A DNA stretch of 41,320 nucleotides from a virus: positions 1 through 41,320 of the IMG/VR virus record IMGVR_UViG_3300032331_001475; one strand, given 5' to 3'. The translations under genes and the position numbers were made by a program. Shown here piece by piece: positions 17,924 through 26,051 of this stretch. A model generated the notes under the pieces. That model saw only the letters and a list, made by a program, of their open reading frames with translations, searched no databases and was not told where the DNA came from. How positions within the stretch are numbered: the stretch's first letter is position 1; each line of letters starts with the position of its first letter.

Positions 17924-19014
17924 TGGCTAGCGGCGTCCCAACATTCGAGCAGTTCAAGCGTGCGCTACGTGGCACTCCGATGTACGGAGAAGCACGCGGC
18001 ATCTACAACGCTTCGCTGAAGTATGGGATCAACCCCGCGTTCACCGCTGGCCTTGCCGGTGCAGAGTCAAACTTCGGGCGTGCCGGTGGCGGTGCGTCAC
18101 GGCATAACCCGTATGGCTTTGGCGCGCACTACAACACGGGTTTCCCCACGTGGACGGCAGCGACCGAAGCGATGGGCAAGGGGCTACGTGACCCAAAGGG
18201 TTACTACAAGGATGCCCGCAGTCTTTCTGAGTTCATCAATATCTACTCGCCACCCAGCGAGAACGACACGGCGCAGCACATTCGCAACATCACCAGCATC
18301 GGGCGTAGGACGGGAGGCAACCCCGTCCAAATGATTATCGGCGCACCGAACGCTGGCGGTGCTGCTGTCCCGACGATGCCGCAGCAAGTACCCGGCGTCC
18401 AGTCGCCAGCACCTAGGATGCAGAACGCACGTTCGGTTGCTCTCGCCTTGGCACCGTACATCATGGGGACAAACCCGAAAGACCCGCTGCTTGAAATGGC
18501 AATGAGCAAGAACATGGGCGGGGCAGCCGATCCGACTAGCGCAGTTGGCACGACAGGCACTGGACAAACGGTGGCGGCAGACGGCTACACGTACGCGCCA
18601 ATCCCGCGTTCCGCTAACCAGCGAACGTTGTCTAAGTGGGGTGGACCAGAAGACCACGGAAGCCGCGCACTTGGCAACTGGCAGAGCGATATGGCGTATG
18701 ACCTTGGGGGAAACACAGGGACAGTCGTGACTAGCCCGCTTGGTGGACAGATCGTCAAGATCAGCGGGCAGCCCGGAGGCAACCCGCAATTCGCTGGCTA
18801 CGGCGTGACTGTCGATTACGGCGGTGGCAGGAAAGCGTTCTTCAAGCACCTTGGTGCGCTGGCTCCGGGCGTGAAAGTTGGGTCGCGAGTTTCGCGGGGT
18901 CAGTCCATCGGTGGGCTTGAAGCAAAGACTGGCGGCGGTCCGCACCTCCACCTCGGTGCCAGTTCGAGTGGGTTCCTCGGACAAATCCTTTCGTACTACA
19001 CGGGCGGAAAGTAA
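17923..19014 (+). CDS. Virion-associated lysozyme-fold transglycosylase plus M23 peptidase
   Basis: A 363-residue two-domain protein; ATG overlaps the previous TAA. Residues 20-135 look like a Slt/glucosaminidase-type muralytic domain: YGINPAFTAGLAGAESNFG provides the probable catalytic Glu48. A Pro/Ala-rich linker (135-225) leads to an M23 (LytM-like) peptidase domain at 235-363 with KHL (His309) and the GPHLHLG motif (His341, His343). The usual first zinc ligand pattern HxxxD reads DMAYD here (Asp256, Asp260), so the His is replaced. Adjacent to the ejection genes, it probably cuts peptidoglycan during DNA entry, cleaving both glycan and peptide bonds. Confidence 0.75.
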   Translation: MASGVPTFEQFKRALRGTPMYGEARGIYNASLKYGINPAFTAGLAGAESNFGRAGGGASRHNPYGFGAHYNTGFPTWTAATEAMGKGLRDPKGYYKDARSLSEFINIYSPPSENDTAQHIRNITSIGRRTGGNPVQMIIGAPNAGGAAVPTMPQQVPGVQSPAPRMQNARSVALALAPYIMGTNPKDPLLEMAMSKNMGGAADPTSAVGTTGTGQTVAADGYTYAPIPRSANQRTLSKWGGPEDHGSRALGNWQSDMAYDLGGNTGTVVTSPLGGQIVKISGQPGGNPQFAGYGVTVDYGGGRKAFFKHLGALAPGVKVGSRVSRGQSIGGLEAKTGGGPHLHLGASSSGFLGQILSYYTGGK

Positions 19015-19019
19015 AACGA

Positions 19020-19241
19020 ATGACGCCCGAGAATATCTTTGCGATCACGCGTCGGCTTGACGCCATCAAAGAAGACGTTGACGAAGTAAAGTCTCTTGCG
19101 AAAGAAACGAACGGGCGAATAAAAGAACTTGAACTTTGGCGGGCTAGAGTTCAAGGTGCGTTGGGGACGACGCGAATCGTGTGGATGGTCGGCGGCGGTC
19201 TCATTACCGGGATCGTCATCGGCATTGTCAGAGGGGTATGA
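19020..19241 (+). CDS. Small coiled-coil/membrane protein, holin-like
   Basis: A 73-residue protein. The first 45 residues form a charged helix (RRLDAIKEDVDEVKSLAKET) and residues 48-70 form one hydrophobic segment (IVWMVGGGLITGIVIGIVRG). This coiled-coil-plus-C-terminal-membrane-anchor design is common in holin-type proteins placed just before endolysins (for example the hemolysin XhlA style). Its stop overlaps the ATG of the CHAP endolysin (ATGA), so the two are coupled. A holin or lysis-regulator role is likely. Confidence 0.65.
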   Translation: MTPENIFAITRRLDAIKEDVDEVKSLAKETNGRIKELELWRARVQGALGTTRIVWMVGGGLITGIVIGIVRGV

Positions 19242-19933
19242 GCATGAAGGCAAACCCTGCGTGGGTTGTACGTAAGAAGCGGATGAAGGCGTGGGCTAAC
19301 GCAAACGGGGTCATCGTCCCGAGCGGGCTTCGTATGACTCCGTACTGTGGCAGCGCCTGTCGCACGTTGATCCGGCGCATCCAACTGAAGGCGTTCGGAC
19401 CGGCGAAAGCAGACGGCAAGTGGCGCAACGACATCCGCGTTCTTGTCACTCCTCGCCTTACGCCACGTGTGAAGGCGAAGAACATCGCCGTCAAAGAGCG
19501 CGGCGTGCATGAGGTACCCGCTGGCTCAAACTCTGGGCCTCGTGTGTCGCAGTACCAGTCAGTGACTGGCGCGTACAAGGCACCTTGGTGCGGGTCATTT
19601 GTTGCATGGGCATACAGCAAGGCGGGTCGTCCGCTTGTCGGCTTCAACGCTGCGTACGTACCTTCGTACGTTGCGGCGGCAAAGGCTGGGAAGCATGGAC
19701 TCTCAGTTGTGTTTGCTACGAAGGTCATACCCGGTGATCTCGTGTGTTACGACTGGCAGGGCGACGGTGAGTGCGATCACATTGGGATCGTCACGAAGCC
19801 TGTGTCTGCTGGCGGTGACTTCGAGGCAATCGAGGGCAACACCTCCGTAGGAAACAACAGCAACGGCGGCGAAGTAATGCTGCGCAGCAGGAACACCAAC
19901 TCGGTTGGCTGCTTCATCAGGGTCAACGACTAA
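19238..19933 (+). CDS. CHAP-domain endolysin
   Basis: I chose the ATG at 19238, which overlaps the previous stop; it gives 231 residues (a second ATG at 19244 is possible). The basic N-terminal part (1-95) is of unknown fold and may bind the cell wall. The CHAP amidase/endopeptidase domain covers about 97-231: APWCGSFVAWAYSKAG holds the nucleophile Cys118, CDHIGIV the general base His181, and IEGNTS the polar third residue near 199-201. There is no signal peptide, so a holin is needed for release. It sits between two small membrane proteins, forming a compact lysis cassette. It would cleave peptidoglycan peptide bonds to release progeny. Confidence 0.82.
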   Translation: MSMKANPAWVVRKKRMKAWANANGVIVPSGLRMTPYCGSACRTLIRRIQLKAFGPAKADGKWRNDIRVLVTPRLTPRVKAKNIAVKERGVHEVPAGSNSGPRVSQYQSVTGAYKAPWCGSFVAWAYSKAGRPLVGFNAAYVPSYVAAAKAGKHGLSVVFATKVIPGDLVCYDWQGDGECDHIGIVTKPVSAGGDFEAIEGNTSVGNNSNGGEVMLRSRNTNSVGCFIRVND

Positions 19934-19948
19934 AGAACTGGGGACGGC

Positions 19949-20173
19949 ATGAAGGTTTCTTTTGGCTGGGCATCTTGGATCGGTGTTGTGTCAGCGGCTG
20001 TCGCTGCTGTCATCCCGATGATCGGCGCGCTTGCAGAGGTGACCAAGCCGCTCGGGGTAAACCCCGCTGTGTACGTGTACGTCAGCGGGTTCCTCACAGC
20101 AATCACGGTCATTGGCCGTATGGCGCAGGCAGCGGTGATCGCTGCCAAGGGTGCGTCGCCTCACGCTAAGTAG
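19949..20173 (+). CDS. Holin-like two-helix membrane protein
   Basis: A 74-residue protein with two hydrophobic segments (about 8-30, VVSAAVAAVIPMIGALAEV region, and 42-66, YVYVSGFLTAITVIG region) separated by a short loop. A short charged tail ends in SPHAK. This fits class II holins, and it directly follows the endolysin. It may form the pore that releases the endolysin; the single-span protein at 19020 could be a partner or antiholin. No other function is suggested by the sequence. Confidence 0.7.
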   Translation: MKVSFGWASWIGVVSAAVAAVIPMIGALAEVTKPLGVNPAVYVYVSGFLTAITVIGRMAQAAVIAAKGASPHAK

Positions 20174-20179
20174 CCCGCC

Positions 20180-21079
20180 ATGAACATAGTTCACGTTGAG
20201 GAAACCGTCGCCAAGACAGGGGATGAGTTCGTCCTCATCCCGACGGGTGACTGGCACCTTGGTGCCGCAGATTGTGCAGAGGAGAAGTTGCGCTCAGACA
20301 TTGCTGAGTGGGCGAAGATACCGAACGCAAGACTCCTCCTGATGGGCGACCTGATGGAGTGCATCGACCACCGTGACAAGAGGTTCTTCCCGCAGGAACT
20401 TCCTCCGCGTTACGCAGATGCGTTGCTCAACTCCGACGGCGGTATCGCAAGCGAGTCAGTGACTCATGCTCTGGAGATTTTGGAGCCGTGGCGTGAGTCG
20501 GGGAGAATCTGGGCAATCGCGACTGGTAACCACGAACGCAAACTGGAGACCACGCAGAGCAGGAACCTGACGGCAGAGGTGGCTCGGGAGTGCGGAATCT
20601 CCCATCGCCAGATCGGTTACGGCGGGTTTGTCCATGTTACGTTCAGGTCTAAGCAGAGCGGCAAAGCAACGATTGGTTCGTTGGTTATCGATGTCCACCA
20701 CGGGTGGCAGACCGCTGGTCGTGGTGGTTCGGGCAACCTGCTCAACGGCATGGAGCGCGAGTTGGGCAACAGCAACGCAGACATTATTTTGCGTGGCCAT
20801 TCCCATGCGCCGAAGGTTGGGCAGATCATCCCGTCGCTTCAGATCACCAAGACAAGGGCACGTGAGTGGCCGCGTGTCGTGTCGTCCACCGGTACGTACA
20901 AGCGAGGGTCGGTAGAGGTCAAGGCGGGGGGAGCGCCCAAGGAAACCTACGAGTTGTTCAAGGGGTTCCGAGGGCGACTTGACACGGGGCTGGGTCCACC
21001 GCGTATCATCATCCGCCCTGCACCGAACCCTTCAGGTCGGGAGAACGTGCCAACCTTTGAGTATGAGGTAACGATTTAG
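20180..21079 (+). CDS. Calcineurin-like metallophosphoesterase
   Basis: A 299-residue protein with all hallmark metal-binding motifs of the family in order: GDWH (Asp24, His26), GDLME (Asp57), GNHER (Asn117, His118), DVHHGW (His173/174) and GHSHAP (His207, His209). It would bind two metal ions and hydrolyse phosphoesters, possibly as a DNA nuclease of the Mre11/SbcD type or a nucleotide/RNA phosphatase. It opens the replication/recombination block, only 7 nt after the holin-like gene. No Mre11-specific capping domain can be recognised, so the substrate is open. Confidence 0.82.
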   Translation: MNIVHVEETVAKTGDEFVLIPTGDWHLGAADCAEEKLRSDIAEWAKIPNARLLLMGDLMECIDHRDKRFFPQELPPRYADALLNSDGGIASESVTHALEILEPWRESGRIWAIATGNHERKLETTQSRNLTAEVARECGISHRQIGYGGFVHVTFRSKQSGKATIGSLVIDVHHGWQTAGRGGSGNLLNGMERELGNSNADIILRGHSHAPKVGQIIPSLQITKTRAREWPRVVSSTGTYKRGSVEVKAGGAPKETYELFKGFRGRLDTGLGPPRIIIRPAPNPSGRENVPTFEYEVTI

Positions 21080-21342
21080 TGGACATCAAGGACGACCCTT
21101 GGCCGTACATCGAGCAGGAGATTGCTGCTGCATGGCGGGAAGCAAGGGCGCAACTAGAGGGACCGCAGCCGGGGTTTCTCATGCAGGCCGAAGCCCGGTA
21201 CCGCAACGGCGAGCGCCTGTACAAGCGCGAGTGGCTTGAATGGCCGCTTGACCGCTTTGAGGACGAGGCGATGCAGGAACTCGTTGACTGGATTCTGTAC
21301 AAGGCCATGCGTCGGGTGAAGTTTCCCGAGGGGCTGGCGTAG
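21079..21342 (+). CDS. Small hypothetical protein
   Basis: An 87-residue protein with a GTG start sharing one base with the phosphoesterase stop. It is helical and rich in Trp, Glu and Arg (EWPLDRFEDEAMQELVDWIL), without membrane segment or recognised motif. It probably belongs to the early DNA-metabolism operon by position. A 45-bp gap follows, containing a weak candidate -10 (TAGCAT at 21358-21363) that might start transcription of the downstream genes. Confidence 0.55.
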   Translation: MDIKDDPWPYIEQEIAAAWREARAQLEGPQPGFLMQAEARYRNGERLYKREWLEWPLDRFEDEAMQELVDWILYKAMRRVKFPEGLA

Positions 21343-21387
21343 CACCGAGCATAGGTGTAGCATCACGCACCCCACAGATAGGAACAA

Positions 21388-21654
21388 GTGGACCTACGCA
21401 ACTTCATACATGGCGACGACAGGCAGAAGGACGAGTACGTGGCGGCAATCCTCGCGCACTCGATCGCATACACGACGACACTGATTCGCATCATCGACAG
21501 GTGGGTGGATGAACTTCCATCCGAGATGATCGACGAACTCTCGTCGTCAATCGACAACTTCATCGGGATGGTGGGTGAATTTGTTGACGTCGATTCCATG
21601 TACAAGGCAATAGACGAAACGATCGGCGAGGAGGACAATGACTCCGCCGCGTAA
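21388..21654 (+). CDS. Small acidic hypothetical protein
   Basis: An 88-residue GTG-start protein with an AGGA ribosome site. It is acidic and helical (DRWVDELPSEMIDELSSSID), with no recognised domain or signal. It overlaps the RecB-type nuclease gene by 17 nt and carries that gene's GAGGAGG ribosome site, so the pair is likely co-translated. The role is unknown; small acidic partners of phage nucleases may modulate them, but this is speculation. Confidence 0.55.
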   Translation: MDLRNFIHGDDRQKDEYVAAILAHSIAYTTTLIRIIDRWVDELPSEMIDELSSSIDNFIGMVGEFVDVDSMYKAIDETIGEEDNDSAA

Positions 21655-22489
21655 CGCAGTACAGCGAAGGGGCGGGGGTAGGTTCTACCCATACCCGCTC
21701 CATGCAGAAGCAGGAGAGCAGAAGGAATACCCGTCGTCTACGTCAGCCACAGGGATGTGGCCGAAGCCTTGGGCTATGCCTTGGGCATCGAAGATGGCAG
21801 CGGAACGTGCGATGGAACTGCACAAGAGCGGGGCGCTTTCCGCACTCGCGCTTCAGTCGGACGAGGTTGCGATCGACGCAATCAAGAGCGCGTTCCGGCA
21901 CGCACGTGACGACGCAGCAAACGCTGGCCGTCTCGTACACGAGGCGATGGAGGAATACCTGAAGTCTGACAGCCCGATCGCAGAGGCAAAGCGCATCCGC
22001 GCCAGCCTCCCTGAGTTGGCTCGTCAGATGTGGGACCACCTGCTCGACCTGTGCAACAAGTTCAACGTGGAGTGGGAGCGGTCGGAGCAGACCGCGTACA
22101 ACCACGACCACGAGTACGCAGGCACGTTCGACGGCATCGTCCACATGGACACGCCGAACGGACGCAAGTACCTGCTGGTTGACATCAAGACCAGCAAGTC
22201 GCCTACGCGTGACGAGTACGCCGCGCAGTTGGCGTCGTACCGTTGGGCCACGCACATCGTCCACCACGACGGCACCGAAGAAGAGATGCCGCAGGTTGAC
22301 GGGTGCGTGATCTTTCACGTGCGCCCGGAAGGTGCGTTCGTGATCCCGGTGAATACGGACCGAGAGATTTTCGATTCGTTCCTCACCTGTCTCGCCCTGC
22401 TCAGGGCAACCAAGAGCGAAACGAAACTGTTCTGGCCTCCATTCTCGGAGCCGAACGACGAAACCAAGAACCTGAAAGCGAGCAAGTAA
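21638..22489 (+). CDS. RecB/Cas4-family PD-(D/E)XK exonuclease
   Basis: A 283-residue protein. The nuclease core is visible in order: GRLVHEAMEEYL with His101, the acidic EWERSEQ region, AGTFDGIV with Asp165, LLVDIKTSK giving the D-x-K pair Asp182/Lys184, and QLASYRWA (Gln197, Tyr201), the QxxxY motif of RecB-like and Cas4 nucleases. The Cys cluster typical of Cas4 is absent. It likely acts as a DNA exonuclease in recombination or end processing, together with the SSB-like protein and the RuvC-like resolvase downstream. The next gene's ATG overlaps its stop. Confidence 0.82.
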   Translation: MTPPRNAVQRRGGGRFYPYPLHAEAGEQKEYPSSTSATGMWPKPWAMPWASKMAAERAMELHKSGALSALALQSDEVAIDAIKSAFRHARDDAANAGRLVHEAMEEYLKSDSPIAEAKRIRASLPELARQMWDHLLDLCNKFNVEWERSEQTAYNHDHEYAGTFDGIVHMDTPNGRKYLLVDIKTSKSPTRDEYAAQLASYRWATHIVHHDGTEEEMPQVDGCVIFHVRPEGAFVIPVNTDREIFDSFLTCLALLRATKSETKLFWPPFSEPNDETKNLKASK

Positions 22490-22962
22490 TGGGCATTAGC
22501 GACGAGCAGTTGGAGGCAATGCGGGCAGAGGCACGTTCGTCTGGCGGCGGGGGTACGTTCGTTATCCTCGACGAGCCGGGTGAGTTCCTCGCCGGTACCG
22601 TGACCGGCCTGTTCGATGAGGTCACCTCCTTTGGTGAGGTGGAGGAAGTCGGGCTGGTTGACGTACGCACGAAGTTCGGTGCGCTGGATGGCGAGCGACG
22701 TCTCCGCCTGTCCCGCTCCGTCCTGAAGCGTGAGTTGGGTAGCGAGTCGGAGGATGGCCCGGTCAAGGTGGGGCAGTCGATCTACGTGGAGTACCACGGC
22801 GAGGCGATGTCCAAGGCTGGCCGTCAGTTCCACCGCTACACCGTCAAGCGTTTCGACAACGTGCCGGAGGCTGCGGCCTCGTCCGAGTCGAACCCGCTCG
22901 ACACGCTTGCGAAGGCGCAGGAGAACCTTGCGCAGATGGACGCAGAGGAAATGCCGTTCTAA
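22489..22962 (+). CDS. SSB-like protein with acidic C-terminal tip
   Basis: The ATG at 22489 overlaps the nuclease stop (TAATG) and gives 157 residues. Residues 20-125 read as a compact beta fold, with FLAGTVTGLFDEVTSF, GLVDVRTKFGAL and GQSIYVEYHGEAMSK, compatible with an OB fold. A flexible Ala/Ser linker follows. The protein ends DAEEMPF, closely resembling the D-D-I-P-F tip of single-stranded DNA-binding proteins, which recruits partners. Together with the neighbouring nuclease, resolvase, primase and helicase this strongly suggests phage SSB function. Homology to classical SSB was not verifiable here. Confidence 0.65.
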   Translation: MGISDEQLEAMRAEARSSGGGGTFVILDEPGEFLAGTVTGLFDEVTSFGEVEEVGLVDVRTKFGALDGERRLRLSRSVLKRELGSESEDGPVKVGQSIYVEYHGEAMSKAGRQFHRYTVKRFDNVPEAAASSESNPLDTLAKAQENLAQMDAEEMPF

Positions 22963-23011
22963 CCTAGATGTTGGGGCTGGCCCCCTGACGGGGACGATCC
23001 AACGGGGGGCC

Positions 23012-23221
23012 ATGCCCAGCATTGACGTAATAGAGGCGATGCAAGACGAGCGCCGCGAGTTGCTAAAGCGAATTGACAAGTTCGCTGGCAAGCGCGGCGC
23101 TCCGCTTCTTTCTGCGTTCGCTAACGAAATGTTCGATAAGTTGACAGAGCAAGTTGACTGGGAGCGTCGCGAATGGGAAGACGTTCTCAATCAACTTATG
23201 CAAAGGGACGATGAGTTGTGA
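23012..23221 (+). CDS. Small helical hypothetical protein
   Basis: A 69-residue protein starting at ATG 23012. It is almost all charged helix (MQDERRELLKRIDKFAGKRG; WERREWEDVLNQLMQRD) with no recognised domain. The ~50-nt gap before it contains GGCCCCC (22979-22985) complementary to GGGGGCC (23005-23011), so a hairpin may cover its ribosome site. It overlaps the RuvC-like gene by 4 nt (GTGA), implying coupling with recombination functions. Confidence 0.6.
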   Translation: MPSIDVIEAMQDERRELLKRIDKFAGKRGAPLLSAFANEMFDKLTEQVDWERREWEDVLNQLMQRDDEL

Positions 23222-23685
23222 CAGACGACCAAGAGATATGGGGCATCGACGTATCCCCGACAAGGATTGCCATCGCTGTGTACTCGCCAGCGGGCAAGCG
23301 TTGGGCAGAGACGACGCCGCTGAACACGGGCGACGATCAGTACGTGCTTGTGCGTAACGCGCTGATCTCCGCAAGCCGCAACAACAACGAGCCGACAGAT
23401 GTGTGCGTCGAGCAGCCAGCCATGCCGTTCGCACGTGCTGCGTACATGGCGGGTGCTGTGTGTGCCCGTACGCAGGACGCGATCTTCGGGCGCTGGCCTC
23501 ACGTTGTGCTGCGCTGGATGCAGCCATCCGAGTGGCGTAAGATCGCCGGTCTCGGTGGGCGCGCAAGCAAGGACGAGGTGATGCTTTGGTCTATCGAGAT
23601 GGGGTTCAACCCCAAGGATCAGGATCAGGCGGACGCGTCGGCTATCGCAGTCGCCCGGTACAACGAACTGATGGACGAGGATTGA
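23218..23685 (+). CDS. RuvC-like Holliday junction resolvase
   Basis: A 155-residue GTG-start protein. The RNase H-fold catalytic acid pattern is present: GIDVSPTR (Asp11), VCVEQP (Glu65), and the C-terminal QDQADASAIAVA with Asp136 and Asp139. Length and the typical DxADAxAIA-like ending match phage RuvC-like endonucleases that cut four-way junctions and branched DNA. It would resolve recombination or replication intermediates before packaging. It lies between the SSB/nuclease genes and prim-pol, 1 nt before the latter. Confidence 0.78.
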   Translation: MTDDQEIWGIDVSPTRIAIAVYSPAGKRWAETTPLNTGDDQYVLVRNALISASRNNNEPTDVCVEQPAMPFARAAYMAGAVCARTQDAIFGRWPHVVLRWMQPSEWRKIAGLGGRASKDEVMLWSIEMGFNPKDQDQADASAIAVARYNELMDED

Positions 23686-23686
23686 A

Positions 23687-24166
23687 ATGGAAAGCGTTCT
23701 TGATTGGGCGGTGAAATACGCAGAGAGGGGGTGGGCAGTGATCCCCCTGCACGGAGTGAACGACGACGGCTCATGCACATGCCACCTTGGTAATGAATGC
23801 GACAGCGCAGGCAAGCACCCGTACTGGCGCGACTGGCCGTCGAAGGCAAGCAGCAACGTTGAGCAGGTGACGGCATGGTTCATGGACGACACGCGCCCGC
23901 GCAACATCGGGATCGTGTGCGGTGCGTCGGGCTTGGTCGTGATCGACATTGACGATGAAGGCGGCGAGGCGATGATCCTCCCGCTCATGGAGGTGGGGAT
24001 CATCCCGCCTTGCCCGATGGTACGCACGAGGCGTGGCATCCACCTGTACTTGACAGGCAACGTGCCAGCCGCCAAGTTGCGGGGCATCGACATCAAGAGT
24101 GGCAACGGTTTCGTCGTGGCCCCACCGTCACGCAGGGTTGATGGCGGGGTGTACGAATGGGCGTGA
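23687..24166 (+). CDS. Prim-pol (archaeo-eukaryotic primase-polymerase domain)
   Basis: A 159-residue protein that is essentially only the N-terminal bifunctional primase/polymerase domain: GWAVIPLHG near 15-23, GKHPYWRDW near 42-50, NIGIVCGASG, the catalytic VIDIDD motif (Asp87, Asp89), RGIHLYL with His119, and GIDIKSGNGFVVAPPS (Asp135, last conserved block). Two Cys pairs in the segment at 30-38 may bind zinc. In many plasmids and phages this domain is fused to a PriCT helicase; here the chain stops at YEWA, and the next frame begins with the PriCT part in a 10-nt overlap. It would synthesise primers for replication. Confidence 0.85.
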   Translation: MESVLDWAVKYAERGWAVIPLHGVNDDGSCTCHLGNECDSAGKHPYWRDWPSKASSNVEQVTAWFMDDTRPRNIGIVCGASGLVVIDIDDEGGEAMILPLMEVGIIPPCPMVRTRRGIHLYLTGNVPAAKLRGIDIKSGNGFVVAPPSRRVDGGVYEWA

Positions 24167-25548
24167 CAGAACACGCGCTCCCGTGGGACTCGGGTACACC
24201 GGCAGTCACTGACGAACTCGCCCGCTGGATATGGGCAGAGTCCGGCACGGAGCGCATCACGCGTGATCGTGTGGACGGCCAGACCATCACGTACCCCGGA
24301 CGCAACAACGCGCTTGCGTCGCTCGCTGGCTCCATGCGTAGGCGTGGCATGGCACAGCCAGAGATTGAGGCGGCGCTGCTTGCAACTAACGCCAGCCGTG
24401 TCGAGCCTCCGCTTGACGAGGAGGACGTACGCAGGATCGCGAAGTCGGTCAGCCGGTACGAGGTGGCCGACGACGTACTGAAGATGGTGGAGCGCGGGCA
24501 GAGCGACCCCGTGTTCGGTGGCGAGACGAGCGCAGACAACACGCTCACGCCTGTCAGCATCCGCCAGATCGCAGAGATGGAGAACCCCGGTTACGTTGAG
24601 TTGCTCGGGCCTCTCGTCATGCGTGGCCTGCGTACGCTCGTGGGTGCGGCAACGGGTGAGGGCAAGACCACGCTCGTCATGTGGATGATGCGTGCGATCG
24701 TGGAGGGCGAGGGCTTCCTTGACTGGAAGGGAATTGGCCCTGACGAGGAGGGGAAGAAGCCAACGATCCTCATCATCGACGCAGAGCAGACGATCCCCGA
24801 TATCCAGCGCCTTGCGAAAGAGATCGGGATGGAGGACAGCGAACAAATCCAATACCTCTCCGTCCCCGATGGGCTGAACCTTGGCGAGTCAACGAACGAT
24901 GCGCTTCAGGTCGAGAGGATCATCGAGCAGATGCGACCCGACGTTCTTTGCGTTGATCCGTTGTACAAGGTTGCGTCGATCGACTCCAACAACGAGCAGG
25001 AAGCAGTGGGCCTGATGAAGTTGTTCGACCGCTGGCGTACCGAGTACGACTTTGCGTTCGTTATGCCTGTCCACACACGCAAGGGAGACAAGAAGAACCC
25101 CGGCAACGCACCGACACTTGACGACATCTTTGGCTCGGGCGCGTTCTCACGTGGTGCCGAGGTGATCCTCGGGCTACGGCAGGGCGACCCCGGTTTCTCT
25201 CGCATGTTCGTGTGGAAGCACAGGCCCGGTGGTTTGCAGAAGGGCACGCACATCGATATGACGTTCGACAGGGAGACGGGGTTCACCCGTGTGCATCGTG
25301 AGGGTATGCAGACGAACAGCCAGATGGTTGAGTCGCTGCTCGCGCGCAACCCGCAGGGCGTGACCGTCGATGAGATGGCAGCGCAGTTGGACAAGACACC
25401 GGGCAACATCCGCAAGACGCTCTCCCACCTCGGCGTTCGCATTGAGACTGAGCAGGTTCCGCATAGCAAGCGGAAGGTCTATCGTTTGTCAGAGAACGCG
25501 ATGGTTGACGACAACCTGCTCGCACGATGGGAGGACTTGGTTGACTGA
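24157..25548 (+). CDS. PriCT-RepA-type replicative helicase/ATPase
   Basis: A 463-residue protein. Residues 15-100 resemble the primase C-terminal (PriCT) domain, with YPGRNNALASLAGSM and PPLDEEDVRRIAKSV. The RecA-like ATPase domain follows: Walker A GAATGEGKT (163-171), Walker B ILIIDAE (204-210), DVLCVDPLY, and VMPVHTRKG as the likely H3/sensor part. Around 385-430 a winged-helix segment (NPQGVTVDEMAAQLDKTPGN) precedes the C-terminus. This domain order matches RepA/AAA_25 helicases that act with prim-pol at plasmid and phage origins. The overlap with prim-pol implies coupled translation of the two replication halves. Confidence 0.82.
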   Translation: MGVTEHALPWDSGTPAVTDELARWIWAESGTERITRDRVDGQTITYPGRNNALASLAGSMRRRGMAQPEIEAALLATNASRVEPPLDEEDVRRIAKSVSRYEVADDVLKMVERGQSDPVFGGETSADNTLTPVSIRQIAEMENPGYVELLGPLVMRGLRTLVGAATGEGKTTLVMWMMRAIVEGEGFLDWKGIGPDEEGKKPTILIIDAEQTIPDIQRLAKEIGMEDSEQIQYLSVPDGLNLGESTNDALQVERIIEQMRPDVLCVDPLYKVASIDSNNEQEAVGLMKLFDRWRTEYDFAFVMPVHTRKGDKKNPGNAPTLDDIFGSGAFSRGAEVILGLRQGDPGFSRMFVWKHRPGGLQKGTHIDMTFDRETGFTRVHREGMQTNSQMVESLLARNPQGVTVDEMAAQLDKTPGNIRKTLSHLGVRIETEQVPHSKRKVYRLSENAMVDDNLLARWEDLVD

Positions 25549-26041
25549 CGATACGCCGCTCGAAGTGCAGTCGATGAAGGAGATCGCTGCACCTAAGAAA
25601 CGAAAGCCGAAGAAGACCGACCTCGCTCCAGACGAAGCGAAGGGTGCGATGCTCATCGCCTCTGCGTACGAGATGCGCTGCAAGGGCGAGGACTACGTGA
25701 CCATCGCCAAGGCGCTGAAGATCAAGGGCGGGTGGGTTGAGGCGTACCGACTCATATCCGAACACTACGGAGAGTTGGTTGCCGGGATCGACAAGGCCCG
25801 CCTACGTGAGCAGGAAGCGGGTCGTCTGATGGAGTTGCGCGCAGCGATCGAACCCGACGTACGCCGTGGTGAGAAGTGGGCGATCAGCGCATACATGGCA
25901 ATGACCGATCAGATCGGGAAGTTCATGGGGTTGGAGGACACCGGCCCATCGGGTGGTGGACAGGCCAACGTGCAGATCAACATCACGCCTCCGTGGGACG
26001 CAGGCCCGCCCGCGATAGATGGCGTGTCGTTCGACGACTAG
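25541..26041 (+). CDS. Probable terminase small subunit (HTH-type DNA-binding protein)
   Basis: The TTG at 25541 was chosen because GGGAGGA lies 5 nt upstream and the start overlaps the helicase stop; it gives 166 residues (an ATG at 25574 is an alternative). A Lys-rich start (PKKRKPKKTD) precedes an HTH-like segment (YVTIAKALKIKGGWVEAYRL). The helical part reading RLMELRAAIEPDVRRGEKWA and IGKFMGLED follows the pattern of many small terminases, in which E.RL..L..A..P.V..G...A precedes R..KLLGL. If so, it would recognise pac DNA and feed it to TerL, which lies 8.5 kb away on the other strand. A replication regulator is the alternative. Confidence 0.55.
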   Translation: MTDDTPLEVQSMKEIAAPKKRKPKKTDLAPDEAKGAMLIASAYEMRCKGEDYVTIAKALKIKGGWVEAYRLISEHYGELVAGIDKARLREQEAGRLMELRAAIEPDVRRGEKWAISAYMAMTDQIGKFMGLEDTGPSGGGQANVQINITPPWDAGPPAIDGVSFDD

Positions 26042-26051
26042 AAACAAGAAA

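Noticed and set aside
24150-24170. Programmed -1 frameshift producing a prim-pol/helicase fusion
   Set aside because: The overlap has no slippery heptamer or obvious stimulatory structure; translational restart at ATG 24157 is sufficient. Kept only as a point to check.
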